A stretch of 64,000 nucleotides of DNA, taken from Hevea brasiliensis (lineage: Eukaryota; Streptophyta; Magnoliopsida; Malpighiales; Euphorbiaceae). The notes under the pieces were generated by a model, which was given only the letters and a program-made list of their open reading frames with translations, was not told where the DNA came from and made no database searches. The position numbers were made by a program, and so were the translations under genes. The stretch spans positions 83,069,309 to 83,133,308 of the forward strand of contig NC_079504.1 in NCBI RefSeq assembly GCF_030052815.1, read 5' to 3'. This document shows, piece by piece, positions 46,301 to 58,608 of this stretch; the first letter of the stretch is position 1, and each line of letters opens with the position of its first letter.

Positions 46301-47969
46301 GATGGATTGAGTTCCTGAAGGACTATGATTGTATAATTGACTACCATCCTGGGAAAGCAAATGTAGTTGTTGATGCTTTGAGCAGAAAATCCGTCACAGC
46401 TTTGAGATCATTGAATGCCCGTCTATCTTTGGTTTGAGATGGAGCTATTTTGGTTGAGTTGCAAGTGAGGCCAAACCTGCTATAGCAGATTTTAGATGGG
46501 CAAAAGGCAGATGAAAAATTAGTGGCTATTATGAGCAAAATCTCAGAGGGAAAAGCAACTGACTATGAGGTGAAAGCAGATGGGTGTCTGTACTACAAAG
46601 AAAGAGTATGTGTACCAGATGATGGGGAATTGAAGGCCAAGATTCGAAAGAGGCACATACCGGTGTTTATGCTATGCACCTGGAAGTACAAAGATGTATC
46701 ATGATCCAAGCTTGATATTGGTGGCCTGGTATGAAGAAAGACATAGCTGACTATGTGACTAAATGTTTGACATGTCAGCAAGTCAAGGCAGAACATCAAG
46801 TTCCATCAAGTTTGCTACAGCCTATACGCATACCTGAATGGAAATGGGATCGGGTCACCATGGATTTTGTAAGTGGTCTACCTCTCACCCAGAAGAAACA
46901 TGATGCAGTATGGGTGATAGTAGATAGATTGACGAAATCAGCACACTTTCTGCCAGTTAGGACTGACTACTTACTGGAGAAGTTAGCAGAATTGTATATC
47001 AGTGAGATAGTTAGACTACATGGAATTTCACTTTCCATCATATCTAATCGAGACCCAAGGTTTGCATCGAGATTTTGGAAGAAGTTGCATGAGTCCTTGG
47101 GTACACAACTCCACTTCAGCACAGCTTTTCATCCTCAGATGGATGGGCAATCAGAAAGAGTAATCCAGGTAAACAATTGAATCAATTGAATTAATGCAAC
47201 TATTGAACTAAAATGATAACAATAACATGAAATATATGTCAGGTCCTTGAGGATATACTGAGGAGTTGTGTCATTGAGTTTGAGGGAAGTTGGGATAGAT
47301 ACCTCCCATCGCGTAATTTGCATACAACAATAGCTACCAAGCTAGTATCCAAATGGCCCCATATGAAGCAATCGTATGGGAGGAAATGTAGAACTCAGCA
47401 GTCTTGGACTAAATTGGGCGAAGACAAGCGGTGGGGCTGCACTGTGAAACAGATCAAGAGAAAGTGAAACTAATCAAAGCTAATCGAAGGTTGCCTCGCA
47501 TGCATGTAAATCTTATGCCGACCTGAAGAGAAAAGAAATAGAATATGCGGTTGGTGACAAAGTGTTCCTCAAGGTGTCACCGTGGAAGAAGGTATTGAGG
47601 TTTGGAAGAAAAGGTAAGTTAAGCCCTAGGTTCATTGGCCCATATGAAGTCATGGAACGTGTGGGTCCAGTGGCCTATAGGCTAGCTTTACCACCAGAAC
47701 TGGACAAGATCCACAATGTGTTCCACGTGTCCATGCTCAGAAGATACCGCTCAGATCCTTCACATGTCATCTCCAGGGAAGAAATTGAAATACAACCGGA
47801 TTTGACATATGAAGAAGAACCTCTACGGATCCTGGCTCGGGAAGTAAAAGAGTTGAGAAATAAGCAGATTCCACTGGTGAAAGTGTTTTGGAGGCACCAC
47901 AACACCAAGGAGGCAACTTGGGAAAGTGAAGAGACGATGAGGCAACAGTTCCCTCAACTGTTTGCATAA
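43317..47969 (+). pseudogene. gag-pol polyprotein gene of element B
   Basis: The ATG at 43317 starts MDPTSQRAVEEEVES. One frame covers Gag and Pol: capsid core (AVDFFGKREDD…, 43530-43790), a single TAG at 43830 (CAG in relatives), then 645 open codons. Within these are the zinc knuckle [14 protein letters not shown] (44322-44363), protease [10 protein letters not shown] (near 44610), and reverse transcriptase with [18 protein letters not shown] and [10 protein letters not shown] (near 45620). Frameshift near 45776; RNase H in the 45856 frame ([10 protein letters not shown]); TAA at 46237; stops at 46437 and 46482; frameshift near 46640. Integrase from 46731 has [21 protein letters not shown] (D kept, usual SDR changed) and GQSERVIQ. 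Intron; a damaged stretch 47320-47500; then FLKVSPWKK and the chromodomain-like end to TAA at 47969. Nearly intact, yet not translatable as is. Confidence 0.95.
47169..47242 (+). other. GT-AG intron in integrase of B (74 bp)
   Basis: …GTAATCCAG/GTAAACAATTG…ATATATGTCAG/GTCCTTGAGG. The upstream frame (VIQ) meets a TGA four codons into the intron. Downstream [17 protein letters not shown] is open in the frame reached only by removing 74 bp. The splice sites fit plant consensus well (CAG/GTAAAC and GTCAG/G). Confidence 0.85.
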
Positions 47970-47997
47970 GGTAAATTTCGAGGACGAAATTTAAATT

Positions 47998-48010
47998 AGA
48001 GGGGAAGAGT
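47998..48010 (+). promoter_or_regulatory. Polypurine tract of B
   Basis: AGAGGGGAAGAGT directly before the 3' LTR. Confidence 0.88.
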
Positions 48011-50746
48011 TGTAACACTCTCCCTGTAGCAACTCTGTACATTCTACTGTTCCGGTGACCAGTGTTGGTCCGAACAGCTAGAACGTCCGGAAAAATATTA
48101 AAACTAAAGTGAGAAACCATAATTAACTCAAATATTAATAAGAAAAATTTAGAAAAAATTTTAGAAATAAAATACAACCAAGTTAAATGAGCCGGTGCCC
48201 AAGCAATGGGTAACCCAGAGGAAAGTTGCGGTTCTCGCAACTAGGAGCCCTAAACCCGGGGAAAAATTCATAAAATAATTTTTGGGACTCCAGAGAAGGG
48301 TCATTGAGGTCCCTATGGCATTAGAATGCCAAGAAAATATTTAGAAAAATTTTTCAATCGGTAAAGATAATTTTGACCCGTTAAGCCAAACGGAGGGCAT
48401 TTTGGTCATTTCGCCTTCAGAGGCGATTTTTGGCCGACTTGTCCAGTTGAGTAAATAATTATTATGACAAAAAATATGAATTAATGTTGATGAAAAATTA
48501 ATTTAAAGTTAGTAGAAAAGAAAAGAAAAGAAAAAAATCAATATAATGCAAATAATGACATCATTATGATGTCATTTAAAAGTTCCCACCAATCACAATT
48601 AAACAACCATTTAATTAACTAATAAAAGAGACAATTGGGACCAAAGAAATTAAAAAAAACCTATCAGCTATCTTCTTCCCCATTCCAGCCGCACCACCAT
48701 GGAAGCCCTCATCTCCTTCTTCATTCAAGCTTGAAAATCTCTCTAACCTTACCCCAAAACCTTTAACTCCCTTCACAAAAATTGGTCACCCAACCTTGCT
48801 AAAGTGTTTGGCAGCCTAGAAAAGGAAAGAAAGTGAAGTTTAAGCTTGGAAAATTCTGCCCTACAAGAGGTTAGTGCCTATTTATACATAAATCTTTCTT
48901 ATTCCATGTTAGGGACTTGAATTGAGCATGAAAGTGTAACTTAAATAAAGTAAAACTTAGGCATATGCATCCCATGGAATTCGGCAGCCTAGTGAGGTTC
49001 ATGATTTTGATTGTTTAGATGGACTTAAAGTAGACTAGAGAGGGTGTTTAAAGTATATATTTATGTGGATAATGAATTAGTTAGTTAACTAAGGTAACTA
49101 GTGTGAAATTGAAATGGGAATTAGGGTTTTAGGAGTGAAATTTGGACTTAGCTTATGAAATGATGAGTGAACATTCTAATGGTCAATTAGTGACCATTTG
49201 AAGTAAGTTGACCGTAATTTGAAGTGAATTAGAGTATTACAAACTAAAATGGTATGCTGCCTAGTGAGGGCAGCAGGGGAGGCTGTGAGTCCAGCCTGTT
49301 TGGAATGCCATAACTCTGGCTGTGTAGGTTCAATTGGTGTTTGGCCAATTGGAAATGAAACTAGACACATAATGGCACAATTTTGGTGAAGAAACCATGC
49401 CCAAAAGACCAAAGCAAGTGGACCAAAAACTGGCCCCAACCCGGATGTCCTGCAACCAGAACCTGCAGAATGACCAAATGAACAGTAATTGTTCATTTGG
49501 CCATAACTCATTGTAGAATGGGCCAATTGACCTGAAATTTTTACAGAAACAAGTTAAGATATAGATAAACAACTTTCATGAAGAAATCTACCCCAAATTA
49601 TGGCCAGAACATATCCAAAAAGGCAGTTGCATTCACTATTCACTGCACTATAGATATAGTCAATTCTGCAGTTTTTCAATCCGACCAGCTATGGTTTTTG
49701 GACCATAACTGGAGCTACAAAACTCCAAATGGAGTGATTCAAAAAAGGAAATTCTACTAGACAAAATAAGGAACAACTTTCATGTTTACCATTTCCTCAA
49801 ATTCCCACTGTAACAGTCACTAATTGAACAGTAAATTTAGGGTACAAAAAACTGAAAATTCTGCTCCCTTAGTTCTAGGCTTAGAAATGGTATTGGTGAT
49901 TAATTCCAACAAGTTTTGAATGCAAAATGGTACATTGGGGGTGTTAAAACCAATGTACCTATTTTCTATCCAAAATTCAACATTTTTGTTGACCAATGAA
50001 GTGAATAGTGACACAAAAACTTGAAATTCAAAAATTGAAGAATTCAAAAGTATCAAATGCCCTAGTATACCTAACAAGATTGGTTTGGATAGTTTGGCAT
50101 GCCAATAGGGTTCAGCTAGCAGTACTGCACATGGCATTATGCCATTTTGTGATTTCATGGCTTTTGGCCATTCTGACATTGTGTTGATATTTGGCCTTGT
50201 GCCTATGGTCATTATAGCTTATTAGCTGTTACATTGCACACGAGATGCATACGTGATCGATGGTGTGACGGCCGAGGTACTAGATACCCGGTGCGGTTAC
50301 CCGTTTATCGATCCGATCGTCAAGATAGGTTACTTGGGCAACCAAAAGAATGAAAGTGGATAAAGTTAACAAAATAAATGATTATAACAAGTACAAAACC
50401 AGTAAAACATCGATATATTCAATACATATTTATTTTCTGCTATTCCTTTTATTTTATTATTGCACCACTAAGCATTATTGCTTAGCGCGTTGCTTGTACC
50501 ACGCGTAGGTTCTGGAGATACTGATCGAGAGCCCAGTAGACCACAGACTGGGTGAGTCCATCCTGCAGCTCTGCATAGTGTCCGTGTCACCTCACCATCT
50601 TCAGTGCATTGATAGGACACTAGGTTTCATTTTGATATTTTGTAACTAATTTTTATTTTCTCATATGTAATTGAACTTATGAAATGTATTTTGATGTTCA
50701 TGTAAATAATGAGAACTGTGTTTGTGAATGGAAAAGTGAATGTTTA
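48011..50746 (+). mobile_element. 3' LTR of element B, first part
   Basis: 2736 bp from TGTAACACTC to the insertion point of C; continues at 61865. Contains the uORF at 48699, the donor-like site at 48870 and an inverted repeat at 49474-49500 (11-bp arms). GTTTA at 50742-50746 is the left duplication of C. The short stretch 50225-50345 differs from the 5' LTR by clustered indels at CAG/CTG motifs. Confidence 0.94.
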
Positions 50747-53700
50747 TGTGACACCCCTTACCCGTCTACAGTGTAGCCGAGCAAGCTATGCCACAAGGTG
50801 TACCGGCACACTCTATTTTATCTTAATTAATTTTCATCATAATTTTGAATATAACTTGTGAAATATAATTTATTTAAGTCATTTATTGAAATTATAATTT
50901 ATTTGAGGTTCCGAAAATTTTATAGAAAATCCGGCAGGGTACCGGCTAAAAATGGAGAAAACAGTTCTTCGGAACCTGTTAAAAACACTTCCAAATAATT
51001 TCCAAACAATCCCAACTTCAATTCATCAACAAAGTCTCAATATCAAAATCTCAACATTTTCCAATCTCATTTCTCAATCATCATTTCTCAGGGTATTCAT
51101 ATATAAGCAACAGATAAATACTCAATTTACTTCCATACATATCCAAGTCATAGATAGATATTTACTTTTCCATTCACAAATACAATTTTCATAATTTACA
51201 TGAACTTCAAAATACATTACATAATTCTAAATACATATGAGAAAATAAAAATTTAGTTACAAAATGACAAAATGACACCTAGTGTCCTACCAATGCACTG
51301 CAGGTGGTGAGGTGAGACGGACACTTTGTGCGAATCGTAGGATGGACTCACCCAGTCTGCGGTCTACTGGGCTCACGATCAGTATCTCCAGTACCTACGC
51401 GTGGCAAAAGCAATGCGCTAAGCAATAATGCTTAGTGGTGCAATAATAAAATAAAAGAAAATAGCAGAAAATGAATATGTAGTGAATGTATATGTTTTAT
51501 TTGTTTGGTATTGGTATATCCATTATATTCATTAATTTTGTTCACTTTCATTCATTTGGTTGCCCAAGTAACCTATCTTGAATGATTGAATGGATAACGT
51601 ATGGCGCCTTTGGGTATCTAGTACCTCGGGCCGTCACACCATCGGTCACATATGCATCTCCCGGTGTGCAACAGAACAGCTAACAAGCTGTAAATACATC
51701 AGGCACAAGGCCAAATCTCAATACAAGGTCAGAATGGCTAAAAGCCATAAAATCACAGAATGGCATATTGCCATGTGCAGTACTGCTAACTGAAACCTAT
51801 TGGCATGCCAAACTATCCAAACCAATCTTGTTAGGTATACTAGGGCATTTGATACTTTAAAATTCTTCAATCTTTGAATTTCAAGTTTTGGTGTCACTAT
51901 TTATCTCTTTGGTCAACAAAAATGTTGACTTTTAGGTAGAAATTAGGTACATTGGTTTTGGCACTCCCAACATACCACATTTTGCATTTAAAACTTGTTG
52001 GAATTGGTCACCATTACCATTTCTAACTTAAAACCAAGAGGGCAGAAATTTCAGTTTTTGAAGCCTAAGTTTACTGTTCCATTAAGCACTGTTGCAGTGG
52101 GAATTTGAAGAAATGGCAAACATGAAAGTTGTTTCTTATTTTGTCTAGTTGAATTTACGTTTTTGAATCACTCCATTTGGAGTTTTGTAGCTCCAGATAT
52201 GGTCCAAAAACCATAGCTGGCCGGATTGCCAAAACTGCAGAATTACCAAATCTACAGTACCATGAACAGTGACTGTGATTGCATTTTTGAATAGTTTCTG
52301 GCCATAATGTGGGGTAGGTTTCTTCATGAAAGTTGTTTGTCTATGTCTTAACTTGTTGCTGTAAAAATTTCAGGTCAATTGACCATATCTACAGTGAGTT
52401 ATGGCCAAATGAACAGTTACTGTTTATTTGGTCATTTCTGCAGTCTTTGTTGCAGGTATCCGGATTGGGGCCAACTTTTGGTCCTCTTGCTTTGGTCTTT
52501 TGGGCATGGTTTCTTCAGAAAAAATGTGCCATTATAAGTCTAGTTTCATGTGCAATTGGCCAAACACCAATTGGACCTACACAGCCAAAGTTATGGCTGT
52601 CTAAGTGAGCTGGAATCACAGCCACCCTTGCTGCTGTCCCTAGGCAGCCTATCATTTCACTTTGCCATGCCATATTTCAGTCCAATTTATGGTCAACTTA
52701 CCTCAAATGGTCACTAATTGACCATTAGAATGTTCTTTAACAATTTTATAAGCAAAGTCAAATTTTCACTCCTAAACCCTAGCTCAATTTCAAAGTTTTC
52801 ACAAATTTCCTTAGTTAACTCTTTTATTCTTTGTATATATATATGTATACACTTTAAACATAAGCTCTAGTTCACTCTAAGTCCATCAAACAATCAAAAT
52901 CATTCCTTCCTTAGGGCTGCCGAAAATTGAAGATACTCTAACATATATAATTTACTTCAAATTATTACAATTTCTTAACTTAATTTGATACTCTAACAAA
53001 GATTAAAAGAATGAGAGAGGAAATAAAGCACTAACCTCTTTGCTCAACTTATTGAGCTTGTGAAAACTCTAGAATTTCTCCTCTTTGTGGCTGCCTAGAG
53101 TTACCTTGTGATGTGGGGATAAGTTTTAGTGAATGGAGTAGGAAAATTTATGGTGAAATGAGGAGAGAACTTGAGCTTTGGTTGAAAATCAATGGAGGGA
53201 GGAGGGTTTCGGCTGGTTTGGGTCCAAAGGAAGAAGATGAAAATTTTCTTTTATTTTCAGCCTCTTTAGTTTGTTTTAAGTGTATTTGTTATATGGTGAT
53301 TGGTAGACCATTTTTAAATGACATCATTATGATGTCACAATTCCCATTTACTTACTTTTCTTTTTACTTTTGTTTTCTTATTTTCATTTCTCATTTTTAA
53401 TAAATTCTTCATCAACATTAATTCATATTTTATGTCACAATATTTATTTACTCAACTGGCCAAGTCGGCCAAAAATCACCTCTGAAGGCGAAATGACCAA
53501 AATGCCCTCCATTTGGCTTAACGGGTCAAAATTGTTTGTACCGATTGAAAAATTTTTCTAGGTATTTTCTTAGCATTCTAATGCCATGGGAACCTCAATA
53601 ACCCCTCTCTGGAGTCCCAAAAATTATTCTATGAATTTTTCCTCGGGTATAGGGCTCCTAGTTGCGAGAACCGCAACCTCCCTCTGGGTTACCCATCGCT

Positions 53701-53891
53701 TGGGCACCGGCTCATTTAACTTGGTTGTATTTTATTTCTAAAATTTTTACTAAATTTTTCTTACTAATATTTGAGTTAATTATGGTTCTTGACTTTAGTT
53801 TAAATATTTTTCCGGATGTTCTAGCTGTCCGGACCGACGCCGGTCACCGGAACAGTAGAATGTACGGAGTTGCTACCGGGAGGGTGTTACA
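50747..53891 (-). mobile_element. 3' LTR of element C
   Basis: Plus strand TGTGACACCCC…GGGAGGGTGTTACA. Donor-like AAGAG/GTTAGTGC at 53035 (minus). CTCCAAATGG-type repeats near 52175-52400, with the AAATGAACAGT inverted repeat near 52405-52433. Long stretches are identical to the 5' LTR (for example 50952-51250 against 58930-59235). Confidence 0.94.
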
Positions 53892-53905
53892 ACTCTTCCC
53901 CTCTA
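53892..53905 (-). promoter_or_regulatory. Polypurine tract of C
   Basis: The minus strand reads TAGAGGGGAAGAGT directly before the 3' LTR. Confidence 0.88.
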
Positions 53906-53907
53906 AT

Positions 53908-56900
53908 TTAAATTTCGTCCTCGAAATTTACCTGATGCAAACAGTTGAGGGACTGTTGCCTCATCATCTCTTCACTTTCCCAAGTTGCCTCTTCGGTGTT
54001 GAGGTGCCTCCAAAGCACTTTCACCAGTGGAATCTGCTTATTTCTCAACTCTTTCACTTCCCAAGCCAGGATCCGTAGAGGTTCTTCTTCATATGTCAAA
54101 TCCAGTTGTATTTCAATTTCTTCCCTGGAGATGACATGTGAAGGATCTGAGCGGTATCTTCTTAACATAGATACGTGAAACACATTGTGGATCTTGTCCA
54201 GCTCTGGAGGTAAAGCTAGCCTATTGGCCACTGGACCCACACGTTCAATGACTTCATATGGGCCAATGAACCTAGGGCTTAACTTACCTTTCCTTCCAAA
54301 CCTCAATACCTTCTTCCACGGTGACACCTTGAGGAACACTTTGTCGCCAACCGCATATTCTATTTCTTTTCTCTTCAGGTCGGCATAAGATTTCTATCTG
54401 TCTGAGGCAACCTTCAGATTGGTTTTGATTAGTTTCACTTTCTCCTCAGTTTGTTTCACCAGGTCTGGCCCCACCAGTTTGTCTTCGCCCAATTCAGTCC
54501 AGCACACTGGAGTTCTACATTTTCTCCCATACAGTGCTTCATATGGGGCCATTTAAATGCTAGCTTGGTAGCTATTGTTGTATGCAAATTCTGCCAGTGG
54601 GAGGTATCTATCCCAACTTCCCTCAAACTCAATGACACAACTCCTCAGCATATCCTCAAGGACCTGACATATATTTCATGTTATTGTTATCATTTTAATT
54701 CAATATTTGTATCAATTCCATTGGTTTCAATTGTTTACCTGGATTACTATTTCTGATTGCCCATCCGTCTGAGGATGGAAAGCTGTGCCGAAGTGGAGTT
54801 GTGTACCCAAGGACTCATGCAACTTCTTCCAGAATCTCGATGTAAACCTTGGGTCTCGATCAGATATGATGGAAAGTGGAATTCCATGCAGTCTAACTAT
54901 CTCACTGATATACAATTCTGCTAACTTTTCCAGTGAGTAGTCAGTCCTAACTAGCAGAAAGTGTGCTGACTTCTTCAATCTGTCCACTATCACCCATGTT
55001 GCATCATGTTTCTTTTGGGTGAGAGGTAGACCACTTACAAAATCCATGGTAACCCGATCCCATTTCCATTCAGGTATGCGTATAGGCTGTAGCAAACCCG
55101 ATGGAACTTGATGTTCTGCCTTGACTTGCTGACATGTCAAGCATTTAGTCACATAGTCAGCTATGTCTTTCTTCATACCAGGCCACCAATACTGAAGCTT
55201 TAGATCATGATACATCTTTGTACTTCCTGGGTGCATAGCATATACACTGGTGTGTGCCTCTTTTAGAATACTGGCCTTCAATTCCCCATCATCTGGTACA
55301 CACAATCTTCCTTTGTAATACAGACACCCATCTGCCTTCGCCTCATAGTCAGTTGCTTTTCCTTTTGGGATTTTGCTCATAATAGCCATTAACTTTCCAT
55401 CTGCCTTTTGCCCATCTAAAATCTGCTGTAGCAGGTTTAGCCTCACTTGTAACTCAGCCAAAATAGCTCCATCTCGAATCAAAGTTAGACGGGCATTCAA
55501 TGATCTCAAAGCTGTGATGGACTTTCTGCTCAAAGCATCAGCAACTACATTTGCCTTCCCAGGATGGTAGTCAATTACACAATCATAGTCTTTCAGGAAC
55601 TCAATCCATCGCCTCTGTCTAAGGTTGAGCTCCTTCTGGGTTGGTAAGTATTTTAGGCTTTTGTGGTCCGTGTAAATGTAGCACTTTTCACCATATAAGT
55701 AATGCCTCCATATCTTCAATGCGAAGATAATTGCTACAAGCTCTAGATCATGGGTAGGGTAATTCTGTTCATGTGGCCTTAGCTGCCTGGAAGCATAAGC
55801 GACCACCTTCCCCTCTTGCATCAATACACACCCTAACCCATTATGAGAAGCATCACTGTAGACCACGAAGTCCTTTCCTGACACTGGCTGTGTTAACACT
55901 GGTGCCTCTGTCAACATAGCCTTCAACTTCTTAAAACTGGTCTGACACTTGTCATTCCAGTCAAATTTGACATTCTTGTGTAACAACTTGGTCATTGGAG
56001 CAGCTATTAAGGAAAATCCCTTCACAAATCTTCTGTAATACCCAGCTAGCCCCAAGAAGCTTCTGACCTCAGTTGTATTTCTGGGAGGCTTCCATTCCAT
56101 CACTGCTTCTATTTTCTTGGGATCCACCCTACTCCCATCAGCTGACACTATGTATCCAAGGAATGCAATCTCTTTAAGCCAAAAGTCACACTTGGACAAC
56201 TTAGCATACAGCTTCTTTTCTCTCAGGGTTTGCAGAACAATCCTCAAATGCTCATCATGTTCTTCCCTGGTTTTGGAATACACTAAAATATCATCAATAA
56301 AGACCACTACGAACCGATCTAGGTATGGATGGAAGATACGGTTCATAAGGTCCATGAATGCCGCTGGTGCATTTGTTAGGCCAAAGGGCATCACTAGAAA
56401 CTCATAATGCCGTCTGGGTCCCGAATGCGATCTTGGGCACATCTGCATCCTTCACCCTCAATCGATGATACCACGATCGAGATCAATCTTAGAAAATACT
56501 CCTGCTCCCTTCAACTGATCAAATAGATCATCAATTCTAGGCAACGGATATTTGTTCTTCACAGTCACTTTATTCAACTGCCGGTAATCAATGCATAGCC
56601 TCAAAGTCCCATCCTTCTTCTTTACAAACAGCACTGGAGCTCCCCATAGTGACACACTGGGGCGTATGAACCCCTTATCAAGCAACTCTTGCAACTGAGT
56701 TTTCAACTCCCTCAATTCCGTGGGTGCCATCCTATAAGGAGCAATGGAAATGGGTCTTTGTGCAGTTGTCTCAATAGCAAATTCGACTTCCCTTTCTGGT
56801 GGCAAACCAGGCAATTCTTCAGGAAATACCTCTGGGAAGTCTCTTATTGTGGGTATATCACTCAGGTTTGGCTTAGCCTGCCTAGTATCCACCACATGTG

Positions 56901-58605
56901 CTAGGTAGGCTTCACAGCCTTTTCTCATCATTCTTCTTGCAACTGTGGCTGAGATGATATTGGACAAGAAATCTGTCCTTTCCCCCACAACAATGATCTC
57001 ATTACCCTCAGGGATTTTCAAAGAAATTCTCTTCAATTTGCAATCAACTATTGCCTGATGACGTGACAACCAGTCCATTCCCAAAATCACGTCAAACTCA
57101 TGGAAGGGCAACTCAATCAGGTCTGCCAAGAATTCATACCCCTGAATCCTTAACGGGCAACCCTTGTATTTTTTGTTCACCACTACACTGTGGCCCAATG
57201 GATTAGTGACCAGAATGTCTTGGTCACTCTCCCCTACTAGTATCCCCCTTTCTACGGGTAGGCTGATGCAGATATATGAATGAGTGGATCCTGGATCCAC
57301 CAATGCATGCACAGGTGTATTGTAGAGGGAGAACGTACCCCTGATGACGTCTGGGGCATCTTGCTCCTCCTGAGCTTTAATAGCATAAGCTCTTGCAGGT
57401 GGTCTACTGTCAGGCCTCTCTGCGCTCGAATGCAGCCTCGTGATGGTCCTCTGACCTCAAACTTACAGATTTTCTACCCTTACGTAGTGCGGGAGCGGTG
57501 CATGCGCTTGTGTTGGAGCGGTATGTAGTAGTCTGCGTGGGCAATTCTCGGTGATGCTCTGTCGACCCACATCTTAAGCAGGCACCAGTTACTCTCCAAC
57601 ATCCCCCCTTGTGCCATTTCAGGCAATGCGGACATGCAGAAGATGTTGGGGCTGGTCCCCTGAACCCTATCCCTAGAGAGCTGCCCATTGATGGTGTGGA
57701 CTGACCTCTCCTAGGGGTGAACTATGGCCTGGGCCCCTGAGATCGACCACGACCTTGTAGGCGACCGAACTTTGTGCAGATGGACCTCTGAACTTCTTCC
57801 CAGGTGCAGGAGATGAGCTAGATTGACCCGGTCCCCTCTTCTGCTGTCTCTCCCTTCTGGTCTGCTCACTTATTCTTACTTTTTCAACCCTTATTGCAGC
57901 TTCCACTAACTTACTAAATTCTGTGATTCCTAAGGCAGTGAGCTGAATCATTATGTTGTCATTTAGTCCCTTTTCAAATCTCTTACATCTTTCAGCTTCA
58001 TTAGGGACTATCACCCTTCCATAGCGGCTTAATCGGACGAATTCCTTCTCATACTCGGTCACTAATAGCAGTCTCTGCCTCAGATTAATGAACTCTCTTC
58101 TTCTCTCTTCCAGGTATACAGTACCCACATATTTCTTCTTGAATTCTGAGAGAAAGAAGTCCCAAGTTATAGCTTCTGGCTGCACTTCACTGGATACCGT
58201 GTCCCACCATTCGTAGGCATCATCTTGCAACAAGGATATGGCAGCTTCCAGGTTTTGCTCTGGAGTGCAGTGGAGTTGTTTTAGAACTCTGCCTGTTCTG
58301 TTCAACCAATTCTCGGCTGCAACAGAGTCATCTTCTCTCTTACCGAAAAAGTCCACTGCTCCAAACTTTCTTAGCCTTTCCAGGTGTGATTTCTGCTGTG
58401 GAGGTGGAGGTGGTGGTGGTGCTGGCATTACTCCGGCCATTTGTCTAAAGAAATCGGCCATTTGCTGGAACATGGCCTGTGGAGGCTGAGCAGGTTCTGC
58501 TTGAGCTGGCGGAGCAGGTTCTCCCATGCCCCCAGTCTCAGCTGCTGCAGGTGGAGCATGACTCTCCACTTCCTCCTCGACTGCTCTTTGAGATGAAGGG
58601 TCCAT
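53908..58605 (-). pseudogene. gag-pol polyprotein gene of element C
   Basis: ATG at 58605-58603 (MDPSSQRAVEEEVES). Gag is open for about 290 codons to near 57745, then frameshifts; a zinc knuckle with CLRCGSTEH lies near 57570. From 57312, protease ([10 protein letters not shown]) and the first part of reverse transcriptase are open for 284 codons to a 1-base loss at 56470-56458. Then 573 codons from 56448 hold the rest of reverse transcriptase ([10 protein letters not shown], 56308-56279), RNase H ([20 protein letters not shown]), and integrase ([23 protein letters not shown]). After the intron at 54738-54664 the same frame continues ([13 protein letters not shown]…) with TAA and TAG stops, each a C-to-T change of CAA/CAG. 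The chromodomain-like end from 54339 is frame-shifted in its last residues. The best preserved pol in the window. Confidence 0.95.
54664..54738 (-). other. GT-AG intron in integrase of C (75 bp)
   Basis: Minus strand: GTAATCCAG/GTAAACAATTG…ATATATGTCAG/GTCCTTGAGG. The frame is the same on both sides, but the intron has an in-frame TGA, so unspliced RNA would end integrase four codons after the junction. Confidence 0.84.
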
Positions 58606-58608
58606 ATC

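Noticed and set aside
53113..53400. 95-codon plus-strand ORF in LTR C (again at 61153-61368)
   Set aside because: Antisense to the LTR, present twice only through LTR duplication, and with a frame change at its start between the two copies.
43317..58605. Endogenous pararetrovirus (caulimovirid) origin of the pol genes
   Set aside because: LTRs, an integrase with HHCC and DDE-type segments, a chromodomain-like tail and 5-bp target duplications identify Ty3/gypsy elements; no movement protein was seen.
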